DNA from: an uncultured Dialister sp.
Lineage (GTDB): Bacteria > Bacillota > Negativicutes > Veillonellales > Dialisteraceae
NCBI GenBank assembly: GCA_900759415.1
Contig: CAAEVC010000116.1
Location: 1 to 23,656, forward strand
Direction of reading: 5' to 3'
DNA: 23,656 nt
In this document: one piece after another, positions 14,423 through 20,903 of the stretch
Position numbering within the stretch: the stretch's first letter is position 1
How the letters are laid out: each line of letters begins with the position of its first letter
Position numbers and translations under genes: made by a program
The notes under the pieces: model-generated
Seen by the model: the letters and a program-made list of their open reading frames with translations, nothing else
Database searches by the model: none
Told to the model about the DNA's origin: nothing

Positions 14423-15592
14423 ATGTTCCGTTTTACACTTCCAAGAGACATTTATGTTGGTTATGGAGCTATTGAAAAATTAGAAGTTCTGAAAGGCCAC
14501 AAGAAAGCATTTATCTGCACCGGCGGCAATTCCATGCGCCGCGGCGGTTTCCTGCAGAAAACAGAAAAGGCGCTGAACGATGCAGGGATTGAAACAAGAA
14601 TCATGGACGGTATCGATCCGGATCCATCCATTGAAACAGTTAAAAAAGGCGCTCTTCTTATGGAAGAATTCCAGCCTGATGTCATCGTTGCCATCGGCGG
14701 CGGTTCTCCAATCGATGCTGCCAAAGCCATGTGGGTATTCTATGAATATCCGGAACTGACCTTTGATGATATCAAAGAACCGTTCTCCCTTCCTCCCCTC
14801 AGAAACAAGGCCATCTTCGTAGCCATTCCATCCACTTCCGGAACAGCTACCGAAGTCACTGCCTTCTCTGTTATTACAGATTACTCCACCGGCATCAAAT
14901 ATCCGCTGGCTGACTTCAACCTCACCCCGGATATTGCCATCCTGGATATGGACATTCCGCTCACCATGCCAAAGAAACTGACCGCTCACACCGGTATGGA
15001 TGCACTGACCCATGCAACTGAAGCCTATGTATCCAAATTTGCAAATCCTTTCACAGATCCGCTGGCTAAACAGGCTGTTTCAGATATCTTTGATTCCCTC
15101 ATCGCTTCCTATCATGAAGATAAAGAAGCAAGAGGCAAAATGCATATCGCCCAGTGCCTCGCCGGCATGGCTTTCTCCAATGGCCTCTTAGGCATCACCC
15201 ATTCCATCGCCCATAAGATTGGCGCTATTTTCCACATTCCTCACGGATGTGCCAATGCGATCCTCATGCCTTATGTCATTCAGTTCAACAAGAAAGAATG
15301 CCTTGCCCGCTATGCAGACCTGGCAAGAGTCATCGGACTTCCAGGAAGAACAGATGACCAGCTGGTCAACGCTTATGAAGAAGCCATCCGCCAGCTAAAC
15401 AGAGAAATGGACATTCCGCTTTCCATTAAGGATTACGGCGTTCCTGAAGAACTCTATCTGGAACATAAGGACGCCATCGCTCACAATGCAGTCCTCGACG
15501 CATGCACTCCAGAAAACCCGAGAGTTGTAGACGATGAACTGATGGGAAGAATCCTTGAATGTGCATACTACGGTAAACCGGTTAACTTCTAA
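14423..15592 (+). CDS. Iron-containing alcohol dehydrogenase
   Basis: Group III (iron-dependent) alcohol dehydrogenases interconvert alcohols and aldehydes with NAD(P)H, usually reducing aldehydes in fermentation. The 389-residue product has the dinucleotide site IGGGSPIDAAKAM (91-103), PSTSGTATEVT (136-146) and the metal ligands D193, H197, H260 and H274, with the same 4/63/14 spacing as FucO. The segments GMDALTHATEAYVS and HSIAHKIGAIFHIPHG, and GIKYPLADFNLTPDIAILD, are closest by memory to the C-terminal half of AdhE, but no aldehyde dehydrogenase half is present. GGAGG lies seven bases before the ATG. It is a single-gene unit with a terminator right after it. The substrate cannot be told from sequence. 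Confidence 0.93.
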   Translation: MFRFTLPRDIYVGYGAIEKLEVLKGHKKAFICTGGNSMRRGGFLQKTEKALNDAGIETRIMDGIDPDPSIETVKKGALLMEEFQPDVIVAIGGGSPIDAAKAMWVFYEYPELTFDDIKEPFSLPPLRNKAIFVAIPSTSGTATEVTAFSVITDYSTGIKYPLADFNLTPDIAILDMDIPLTMPKKLTAHTGMDALTHATEAYVSKFANPFTDPLAKQAVSDIFDSLIASYHEDKEARGKMHIAQCLAGMAFSNGLLGITHSIAHKIGAIFHIPHGCANAILMPYVIQFNKKECLARYADLARVIGLPGRTDDQLVNAYEEAIRQLNREMDIPLSIKDYGVPEELYLEHKDAIAHNAVLDACTPENPRVVDDELMGRILECAYYGKPVNF

Positions 15593-15602
15593 TGATAAAA
15601 GG

Positions 15603-15631
15603 GGGGGATGTGAAAAAACACATCCCCCTTT
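15603..15631 (+). terminator. Terminator of the alcohol dehydrogenase
   Basis: GGGGGATGTG (15603-15612) pairs with CACATCCCCC (15619-15628) around an A6 loop, and TTT follows. It starts 11 bases after the stop codon. Confidence 0.8.
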
Positions 15632-15640
15632 CAGATATAA

Positions 15641-15685
15641 GCAATGAGCAATGAGCTCAGAGCAGTGGTATCTGCTGCGCCGATG
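15641..15685 (+). repeat. Dispersed hairpin repeat, first of a tandem pair
   Basis: The arm gcaatgagcaatgagctcag and agcagt is followed by ATCTGC-tgc-GCCGAT (15670-15684), with one mismatch in the stem. It is nearly the same as 13183-13241. Confidence 0.65.
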
Positions 15686-15698
15686 GGCATGAAAGAAC

Positions 15699-15745
15699 AG
15701 AATTGAGAATTGAGCGAAGAGAGAAGGTATCAGCTTCGCTGATAT
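15699..15745 (+). repeat. Dispersed hairpin repeat, second of a tandem pair
   Basis: The arm gaattgagaattgagcgaag is followed by GGTATCAGC-ttc-GCTGAT (to 15743), a perfect stem with the A/T variant pair. The arm matches the 1991-2010 copy, the hairpin matches 7630-7647. Confidence 0.65.
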
Positions 15746-15820
15746 GTATATATTTTCGATTCTGCCGAAAAGACTTCCATTTCTCCCCCATATGTGTTAG
15801 AAGATAAACGTCTCAATAAC

Positions 15821-15888
15821 TAAAACCTCCTTATCTGTACATTCATGCTATTTGACAGATCGCAGATTGTACTTCTAAGGAGGTTTTA
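15821..15888. repeat. 68-bp inverted-repeat element with embedded Shine-Dalgarno sites
   Basis: TAAAACCTCCTTA (15821-15833) and TAAGGAGGTTTTA (15876-15888) are perfect 13-base inverted repeats, with an inner GTAC/GTAC pair and an alternative ATCTGT/ACAGAT pair (15833-15838 with 15855-15860). Each arm holds AAGGAGG on one strand. On the plus strand a TTG at 15893 follows at good distance but gives only ten codons (MGKNIGYKEI). TCAAT flanks the element at 15813-15817 and 15889-15893. It may be a miniature inverted-repeat element or the leftover 5' end of a mobile gene with a hidden ribosome site. Confidence 0.5.
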
Positions 15889-15928
15889 TCAATTGGGAAA
15901 GAATATTGGATATAAAGAAATATAATAA

Positions 15929-15961
15929 AAAAAATCGGACCCCAGAGGAGTCCGATTTTTT
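15929..15961 (-). terminator. Terminator of the ribosomal protein operon
   Basis: AAAAAATCGGAC (15929-15940) pairs perfectly with GTCCGATTTTTT (15950-15961). On the minus strand the stem ends in a run of T. It starts 16 bases past the rplL stop codon. Confidence 0.85.
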
Positions 15962-15977
15962 CTCAAAAGCACTGAAA

Positions 15978-16349
15978 TTATTTCAGTTCGATGGTTGCGC
16001 CAGCTTCTTCGAGTTTCTTCTTCATTTCTTCAGCTTCAGCTTTAGCTACGCCGGTCTTAACTTCTTTCGGAGCGCCGTCAACTACTGCTTTAGCTTCTTT
16101 CAGGCCGAGGCCGGTGATTTCGCGAACAACTTTGATAACCTGGATCTTCTTGTCGCCTACTTCTTTGAGGATAACGTCGAATTCAGATTTTTCTTCAGCT
16201 GCTGCTGCGCCTGCTGCTGGAGCTGCTGCTGCAACTGCTACTGGAGCTGCTGCGGATACGCCGAATTTTTCTTCGATTGCTTTTACGAGTTCAGAGAGTT
16301 CGAGAACGGACATGCTGCTAATGGCTTCAAGGATTTCTTCGTTTGTCAT
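15978..16349 (-). CDS. rplL: Ribosomal protein L7/L12
   Basis: L7/L12 is the dimeric stalk protein that recruits translational GTPases. The 123-residue product has the N-terminal dimer and L10-binding helices (MTNEEILEAISSMSVLELSELVKAIEEKFG), an Ala/Glu-rich hinge (about 34-54) and the globular domain with VIKVVREITGLGLKEAKAVVDGAPKEVK. GGAGG lies nine bases before the ATG. It follows rplJ by 37 bases and is the last gene of the operon, directly followed by a terminator and not by rpoB. Confidence 0.98.
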   Translation of the reverse strand: MTNEEILEAISSMSVLELSELVKAIEEKFGVSAAAPVAVAAAAPAAGAAAAEEKSEFDVILKEVGDKKIQVIKVVREITGLGLKEAKAVVDGAPKEVKTGVAKAEAEEMKKKLEEAGATIELK

Positions 16350-16386
16350 TTTGTTTTTCCTCCATGGAATAATTTATGCGTTTAAA

Positions 16387-16929
16387 TTACGCAGTTTCTT
16401 TCTGTTTACGCACTGCTTCAAGAGCATATGCGAGGTTCTGAATGTTGCCGTTTAAGGCACGTGCCAGACCAGAGATTGGTGCGAGCAGGGTTGCTGCCAG
16501 TGTTGCGAGGAGCTGGTCTTTGGATGGCAGGTCTGCCAGAGCTTTGACAGCTTCGGTATCGATGACTTTGCCGTCGAGGATACCTGCTTTAACAGTGACT
16601 GCTTCACTCTTGGTTTCAGCGATGAATTCTTTCAGAGCTGCTGCTGGTGCTACCGGATCATCTTTGCAGGTTGCAAGACCATTCGGGCCCTGGAGCAGAT
16701 CATCAAGACCATTGAGACCAAGGTCATCAGCCGCAATACGAGTCAGTGTGTTTTTGATTACCTTGTATTCAACACCGTGAGCCAGGAATTTACGACGGAG
16801 TAATGTTGCGTCTTTTACTGTCAGTTTGTTGAATGTGAGGAGAACTACACCCTGGCAGGAAAGCTTTTCTTTCATTTCAGCAACGATGGCTTCCTTTTCC
16901 GGGCGAATCTTTACTTCATAATTGTCCAT
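16387..16929 (-). CDS. rplJ: Ribosomal protein L10
   Basis: L10 holds the L7/L12 dimers on the large subunit and can repress its own operon by binding the leader. The 180-residue product shows KEAIVAEMKEKLSCQGVVLLTFNKLTV near the start, LRRKFLAHGVEYKVIKNTLTRIA, and the C-terminal helix that carries L7/L12 (NGNIQNLAYALEAVRKQK). I chose the ATG at 16929 with AGGAGGTG six bases upstream, not the GTG at 16938 inside that site. A 168-base leader separates it from rplA. Confidence 0.97.
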   Translation of the reverse strand: MDNYEVKIRPEKEAIVAEMKEKLSCQGVVLLTFNKLTVKDATLLRRKFLAHGVEYKVIKNTLTRIAADDLGLNGLDDLLQGPNGLATCKDDPVAPAAALKEFIAETKSEAVTVKAGILDGKVIDTEAVKALADLPSKDQLLATLAATLLAPISGLARALNGNIQNLAYALEAVRKQKETA

Positions 16930-16978
16930 TAAGTACACCTCCTATCCGTATTGGGATTTTATTTATCACGTTAGCTAT

Positions 16979-17046
16979 AAAAACGACCCCGCAAGCCTGC
17001 GAGGTCGTGTACTGGCGTTCCAGTACTCAGCCTCGGGAGGCGGGCA
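16979..17046 (-). promoter_or_regulatory. L10-type leader with transcription attenuator
   Basis: In the leader between rplA and rplJ, the minus strand gives a GCCTCCCGAGGC hairpin region, then TACTGG-aacg-CCAGTA (17025-17010), then ACGACC-t-CGCA...TGCG-g-GGTCGT (17008-16983) ending in TTTTT. The last is a complete rho-independent terminator ahead of rplJ. L10 leaders that bind L10(L12) and end in a terminator are known in Firmicutes. I infer that here, and no consensus search was run. Confidence 0.65.
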
Positions 17047-17097
17047 TTGCCCTTTAAAATAATTACCGCCGGTCTTAAGCTAAGTGTAAATAGTAAG

Positions 17098-17802
17098 TTA
17101 AGCTTTTGGAGCTGCTACTGTGGAAATGTCCAGGTGGATTCCAGGACCCATGGTAGAGCTGATGGTGAGGCTCTTCATGTAAACACCTTTTACAGTGGAA
17201 GGACGAGCTTTCTGAATGGTGTTGAAGATAGCCAGAAGGTTCTGTTTCAGTTTGTCATCTTCAAAGGATGCTTTGCCGATGATAACCTGTACATTGCCTG
17301 CTTTGTCGGTACGATACTGTACCTTGCCGCCTTTGATTTCGTTGACAGCTTTGGTAACGTCCATGGTTACGGTGCCAACCTTCGGGTTTGGCATGAGGCC
17401 TTTCGGTCCGAGTACACGGCCAAGACGGCCAACTACAGCCATCATGTCCGGTGTTGCTACTACGACGTCAAAGTCCATCCAGCCCTGCATAATCTTGTCG
17501 GCCAGTTCTTTTCCGCCTACGTAATCAGCGCCTGCTGCCTTAGCTTCGTCTTCTTTGTGGTCCTTAGCGAAAACAAGAACTTTCTTGGTTTTGCCGGTGC
17601 CAGCAGGAAGGACGGTTGCGCCACGGAGCTGCTGATCAGCGTATTTCGGGTTGATATTAAGGTTGAAAGCTACTTCGATGGTTTCATCGAATTTTGCGGT
17701 AGCAGCTTCCTTTACCAGCTTTACAGCTTCGTCGAGGTCATAGAGCTTATGACTGTCAACGATGGCTGCAGCTGCTTTCTGTTTCTTTGTCAGTTTTGCC
17801 AT
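17098..17802 (-). CDS. rplA: Ribosomal protein L1
   Basis: L1 forms the mobile stalk at the E site and binds 23S rRNA. The 234-residue product has FDETIEVAFNLNINPKYADQ, LRGATVLPAGTGKTKKVLVFA, the signature VGRLGRVLGPKGLMPNPKVGTVT, and IHLDIS near the end. AGGAGG lies five bases before the ATG. It follows rplK by 53 bases, in the usual order, and precedes the L10 leader. Confidence 0.98.
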   Translation of the reverse strand: MAKLTKKQKAAAAIVDSHKLYDLDEAVKLVKEAATAKFDETIEVAFNLNINPKYADQQLRGATVLPAGTGKTKKVLVFAKDHKEDEAKAAGADYVGGKELADKIMQGWMDFDVVVATPDMMAVVGRLGRVLGPKGLMPNPKVGTVTMDVTKAVNEIKGGKVQYRTDKAGNVQVIIGKASFEDDKLKQNLLAIFNTIQKARPSTVKGVYMKSLTISSTMGPGIHLDISTVAAPKA

Positions 17803-17855
17803 TGTTTCCTCCTATGTGGTCATTGGGGTTTTACCCTGCCACGAACGGGTCAGTC

Positions 17856-18281
17856 TTAGTCTACAACTTCGATGCCCATAGAACGGGCGGTGCCTTCAAC
17901 GAGACGCATTGCTGCTTCTACGCTGTTAGCGTTCAGGTCAGGCATCTTTGTTTCAGCGATTTCCTTGACCTGTGCTTTGGTGACCTTACCAGCTTTGGTC
18001 TTGTTCGGTACACCAGAAGCTTTTTCGATGCCTGCAGCTTTCTTCAGAAGAACTGCTGCTGGCGGAGTTTTACAAATAAATGTAAAGCTTCTATCTTCGA
18101 AAACGGTAATTTCTACAGGGATGATCAGGCCTGCCTGCTTAGCAGTACGATCGTTAAAGTCTTTAACGAAAGCCATGATGTTAACGCCTGCCTGGCCGAG
18201 AGCCGGGCCTACTGGCGGTGCAGGAGTAGCTTTACCTGCTGGAACCTGCAGTTTTACGATTTTAGAAATCTTCTTTGCCAT
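17856..18281 (-). CDS. rplK: Ribosomal protein L11
   Basis: L11 sits at the GTPase centre of the large subunit. The 141-residue product has VKLQVPAGKATPAPPVGPALGQAGVNIMAF, FICKTPPAAVLLKKAAG, and ends with MRLVEGTARSMGIEVVD. AGGAGGTG lies six bases before the ATG. A 102-base leader from nusG contains GTGAGAC/GTCTCAC and GGGCCC pairs and could fold, but I do not assign it a role. Confidence 0.98.
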   Translation of the reverse strand: MAKKISKIVKLQVPAGKATPAPPVGPALGQAGVNIMAFVKDFNDRTAKQAGLIIPVEITVFEDRSFTFICKTPPAAVLLKKAAGIEKASGVPNKTKAGKVTKAQVKEIAETKMPDLNANSVEAAMRLVEGTARSMGIEVVD

Positions 18282-18383
18282 GTGTTACACCTCCTATCCG
18301 TTTTGGAATGTGGTACTTTCGGGCTGTAACGGGCCCTCCCACAGTGAGACGAGCCTAGTACAAGACAGTCTCACAAGAGTATA

Positions 18384-19007
18384 TTAAGGAAGTGGTTCAA
18401 AAGAGCCGACTTCCAACTCTATTGTAGTTGTAGTACCGAAGTTACTGATATCAGCCTTAATCTTTGTCCTGTCATCTGCAACTTCCAGTACAGTTGCGGT
18501 ACGATCTTCGAATACACCTTTGGTGATCCGGATACGGTCGCCAGCCACCACATCAGTGACAGCAGCTTCCTTTTTCACACCGCCGTTGATGATACGTTCT
18601 GCTTCTTCATCAGAAAGGGGAATCGGCTTTGTGGTAGTCCCTACAAAGCCAGTGACACCTGGTGTATTTCTTACAACATACCAGCTTCTGTCATTCACTT
18701 CCATCTTGATCAGAAGGTATCCTGGGAAAATTTTACGGGAAACAAGTTTTACCTTGCCGTCTTTTTCTTCTTCCGCATCTTCCAGTGGGAGCAGAATTTC
18801 ACGGATGGTGTCATCCATTCCCATGGAATGAACTTTTCTTGTCAGTGTATCTTTGACCTTGTTTTCATATCCGGAATAGGTATGAATTACATACCAGCGA
18901 ATATCCTTGGATGAACCTTCCTTTGGTTCACCGATTTCGGTCGGAGCACTGACTTCACCCTGATTATCTGCCTGTAAATTCTTAATGTCCACTTCTTTAT
19001 CCGACAT
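18384..19007 (-). CDS. nusG: Transcription termination/antitermination factor NusG
   Basis: NusG binds RNA polymerase and links it to Rho or the ribosome. The 207-residue product has a 35-residue acidic N-terminal extension (MSDKEVDIKNLQADNQGEVS and on), then the NGN domain starting RWYVIHTYSGYENKV, with FPGYLLIKM, WYVVRNTPGVTGFVG and then the KOW motif DVVAGDRIRITKGVFEDRTATVLEV. The core is full length. AAAGGAG lies five bases before the ATG. It follows secE by 11 bases. Confidence 0.97.
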   Translation of the reverse strand: MSDKEVDIKNLQADNQGEVSAPTEIGEPKEGSSKDIRWYVIHTYSGYENKVKDTLTRKVHSMGMDDTIREILLPLEDAEEEKDGKVKLVSRKIFPGYLLIKMEVNDRSWYVVRNTPGVTGFVGTTTKPIPLSDEEAERIINGGVKKEAAVTDVVAGDRIRITKGVFEDRTATVLEVADDRTKIKADISNFGTTTTIELEVGSFEPLP

Positions 19008-19018
19008 AGCCTCTCCTT

Positions 19019-19261
19019 TCAGCCCACAGCGTGTACTAATAACTTAGAGAGCCCACCGAATACGAAGTCTACTGCAACGATCAGGAATGAAACTAAAATC
19101 ACGGACACGATGACGGCAATGGTGTAATGGATCATCTGTTTCTTTTCAGGCCAGATGACCTTCTTCATTTCCATCTTGGTTTCTTTGAAAAACCTGGTCC
19201 ATGAGGCATTAGCTTCCTGTGCTTTCGCTACCTGTTTAGTATTACGCTTCGCCTTGGCCAT
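19019..19261 (-). CDS. secE: Preprotein translocase subunit SecE
   Basis: SecE clamps SecY in the protein translocation channel of the membrane. The 80-residue product has a basic N terminus, an amphipathic stretch with the family motif TRFFKETKMEMKKVIWPEKKQ (about 22-42) and one membrane helix (TIAVIVSVILVSFLIVAVDFVFGG). The ATG at 19261 is chosen over GTG at 19267, as GGGGTG lies five bases before the ATG but abuts the GTG. It is cotranscribed with nusG, 11 bases on. Confidence 0.95.
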   Translation of the reverse strand: MAKAKRNTKQVAKAQEANASWTRFFKETKMEMKKVIWPEKKQMIHYTIAVIVSVILVSFLIVAVDFVFGGLSKLLVHAVG

Positions 19262-19290
19262 GCTCACACCCCAGTTTCACTCACTCAAAA

Positions 19291-19440
19291 TTATTTTGTT
19301 TCTTTATGCAGAGTGTGTTTATGGCACCATTTGCAGTACTTCATCATTTCAAGACGTTCAGTAGTGGTTTTCTTGTTCTTGTTTGTACGATAATTGCGGC
19401 GCTTGCATTCTGTGCATGCAAGAGTAATTCCTTCACGCAT
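19291..19440 (-). CDS. rpmG: Ribosomal protein L33 (zinc form)
   Basis: The 49-residue product reads MREGITLACTECKRRNYRTN, then KNKKTTTERLEMMKYCKWCH and KHTLHKETK. C9/C12 and C36/C39 form the zinc site, so it is the C+ form used when zinc is plentiful. GAGGTG lies about six bases before the ATG. It is the first gene of the block, 29 bases ahead of secE, the common order rpmG-secE-nusG. Confidence 0.96.
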   Translation of the reverse strand: MREGITLACTECKRRNYRTNKNKKTTTERLEMMKYCKWCHKHTLHKETK

Positions 19441-19495
19441 TCTTTACACCTCACTCAATATTTCTTCGGCTCACGGCCAATTAACATGCTTGATA

Positions 19496-19525
19496 AGTAT
19501 ATCACAAATCAGGCAGCCAGTGCAA
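19496..19525 (-). promoter_or_regulatory. Promoter P1 of rpmG-secE-nusG-rplKAJL
   Basis: On the minus strand TTGCAC (19525-19520), 18-base spacer and TATACT (19501-19496). It is 56 bases before the rpmG ATG. Confidence 0.6.
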
Positions 19526-19573
19526 GTAGAAACTTCGCACTTAAAAAAGCCGGGCCATCCCAGCGATGGAATT

Positions 19574-19602
19574 ATTGTATCACAAGAAAAGGGGCTTTGC
19601 AA
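19574..19602 (-). promoter_or_regulatory. Possible upstream promoter P2 of the ribosomal cluster
   Basis: On the minus strand TTGCAA (19602-19597), 17 bases and TACAAT (19579-19574). A short GC-rich hairpin GCTGGG-atgg-CCCGGC followed by six T (19564-19543) lies directly at its predicted start, so the output of P2 is uncertain. Confidence 0.4.
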
Positions 19603-19660
19603 ATATTTTTTTACATCTTTTCCTGCGGAAATCCCGGAAGCTCATACCAGTTCTGAAAAG

Positions 19661-19706
19661 AAAAAGCCTGCCCTTATATTAATAATGTAAATAATATAAA
19701 GGCAGG
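19661..19706 (-). terminator. Terminator of the hydroxyacyl-CoA dehydrogenase gene
   Basis: CCTGCCCTTATATTA (19667-19681) pairs with TAATATAAAGGCAGG (19692-19706) over 15 pairs with one wobble. On the minus strand CTTTTTC follows. It lies 40 bases past the stop codon at 19746. Confidence 0.85.
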
Positions 19707-19745
19707 TATGATTCCACTTATATTTCAGAAATAGGGGACAGAGAT

Positions 19746-20627
19746 TTAACGGTAGAGCGCATCAAACACTTTCTTCAGTTTCTCATCCCGTCTCTTCGTA
19801 GCTTCTTTATCCTTCCCGCCGGAATAATCGTAAAAGCCCTTACCGGTTTTAACCCCCAGCTCGCCCTTCTCATAATGTTCCTTCAGGAGGGACGGCACCT
19901 CTCTGGAATCATCAAGGTCCTTTACCAGATAGGACGCTACATGGTAAAACGTATCGATACCTCCAAAATCCATGGTTTCCAGGGGTCCTATGCAGGCCCA
20001 ACGGAAAGCAAGGCCGTACTTCATCACATCATCCATATCTTCTGGAGAAAGGACGCCCTTCTTCACAAGGGACAGCGCCTCCCGGACCACTGCCATCTGG
20101 ATACGGTTGGCCGCAAATCCCGGCACATCCTTATGGACAATGACCGGTCTCTTCCCTATTTTCAGAGCTAAATCTTTGACCGCTTCAGCAATGTCCTGCC
20201 TGGTCTCATCATTTTTGATGATTTCTATAAGAAGGATGAGGGTCGGCGGATTGAACCAGTGCATCCCGAGGAAACGCTCTTTATGAGTCACCGCTTCTGC
20301 CAGCTTATTGATGGAAAGACCGGATGTATTGGTGGCAATGATGGTCTTTTCTCCCACAATGGTGCAGAGTGCCTTAAAGAATTCCTGTTTGACTTTAAGG
20401 TCTTCCTTCACATTTTCAACGACAATATCCGCATCCTTCAGCTCTGCCATATCGGTGGTATAGCGGATCTTATCCCTGCTTTCCCGGCTGATGAGCGTCT
20501 TTGCCCGCTCCAGAGTGGGCAGTCTGTGATTCCAGAGCGTCACATCAAATCCAAAGGACGCAAAAATATCTGCCATAGAATACCCCATGGTCCCTGCGCC
20601 TGCAATACCAATCCGTCTGATTTCCAT
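19746..20627 (-). CDS. 3-hydroxyacyl-CoA dehydrogenase (3-hydroxybutyryl-CoA dehydrogenase type)
   Basis: This family oxidises or reduces (S)-3-hydroxyacyl-CoA with NAD(P). The 293-residue product has the Rossmann site GAGTMG (10-15), NTSGLSI (100-106), catalytic H123 in GMHWFNPP and E135, and VIVHKDVPGFAANRI (162-176). The usual HF is HW here. The C-terminal domain ends TGKGFYDYSGG, normal for the family. AAAGGAGAGG lies five bases before the ATG. No thiolase, crotonase or acyl-CoA dehydrogenase gene is adjacent, so the pathway (butyrate synthesis or another) is not shown. It is a single-gene unit with its own promoter and terminator. Confidence 0.9.
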   Translation of the reverse strand: MEIRRIGIAGAGTMGYSMADIFASFGFDVTLWNHRLPTLERAKTLISRESRDKIRYTTDMAELKDADIVVENVKEDLKVKQEFFKALCTIVGEKTIIATNTSGLSINKLAEAVTHKERFLGMHWFNPPTLILLIEIIKNDETRQDIAEAVKDLALKIGKRPVIVHKDVPGFAANRIQMAVVREALSLVKKGVLSPEDMDDVMKYGLAFRWACIGPLETMDFGGIDTFYHVASYLVKDLDDSREVPSLLKEHYEKGELGVKTGKGFYDYSGGKDKEATKRRDEKLKKVFDALYR

Positions 20628-20662
20628 AATAACCTCTCCTTTCCATAGGTTTTCTTACTTAT

Positions 20663-20690
20663 ATGATAGCACTTTGAAAAGGGAAATCAA
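20663..20690 (-). promoter_or_regulatory. Promoter of the hydroxyacyl-CoA dehydrogenase gene
   Basis: On the minus strand TTGATT (20690-20685), 16 bases and TATCAT (20668-20663), with TGC directly before the -10 box, an extended form. Confidence 0.55.
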
Positions 20691-20707
20691 AAATGAGGAC
20701 CTGGCGT

Positions 20708-20750
20708 GCAGAGCCCGGAGCCATGAGCGAAAGTATGGGCTTTGCCCTTG
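20708..20750 (+). repeat. Degenerate copy of the dispersed hairpin repeat
   Basis: The arm gcagagcccggagccatgag is followed by GGGC-ttt-GCCC (20737-20747). The layout, with a 3-base loop, fits the family, but the stem sequence has diverged. Confidence 0.45.
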
Positions 20751-20848
20751 AGTATAAAACTCTGTCATCCGCAGCCTGACAGGATCTTATCAGACAGATG
20801 GTTCCCGATGATGTTCCTCAGCATCAAGGAATATAAGAATTTTCACAC

Positions 20849-20896
20849 AAAAGGGGTGGCGAAAGAATGCGCCTGCATTCTCTTGCCACCCCTTTT
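20849..20896 (-). terminator. Terminator of the transporter-nucleoside hydrolase operon
   Basis: AAAAGGGGTGGC (20849-20860) pairs with GCCACCCCTTTT (20885-20896), and AGAATGC/GCATTCT pair inside around loop GCCT. It lies 7 bases beyond the stop codon at 20904. Confidence 0.85.
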
Positions 20897-20903
20897 GCTG
20901 TTT

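Larger units (their letters stand above)
15593..15977. other. Gene-free stretch between convergent adh and rplL
   Basis: It holds the adh terminator, two tandem copies of the dispersed repeat (15641-15685 and 15699-15745), an inverted repeat with embedded Shine-Dalgarno sequences (15821-15888) and the rplL terminator (15929-15961). No intact gene is seen. rpoB would be expected on the minus strand just past rplL, but there is no trace of it. Confidence 0.65.

Noticed and set aside
15893..15925. Ten-codon TTG frame after the inverted repeat
   Set aside because: Not called as a gene. It is described only as a possible remnant because it ends at once and nothing homologous is recognised.
19441..19745. 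tRNA-Trp upstream of secE, as in some Firmicutes
   Set aside because: No sequence with the tRNA consensus was found; the region holds promoters and a terminator only.
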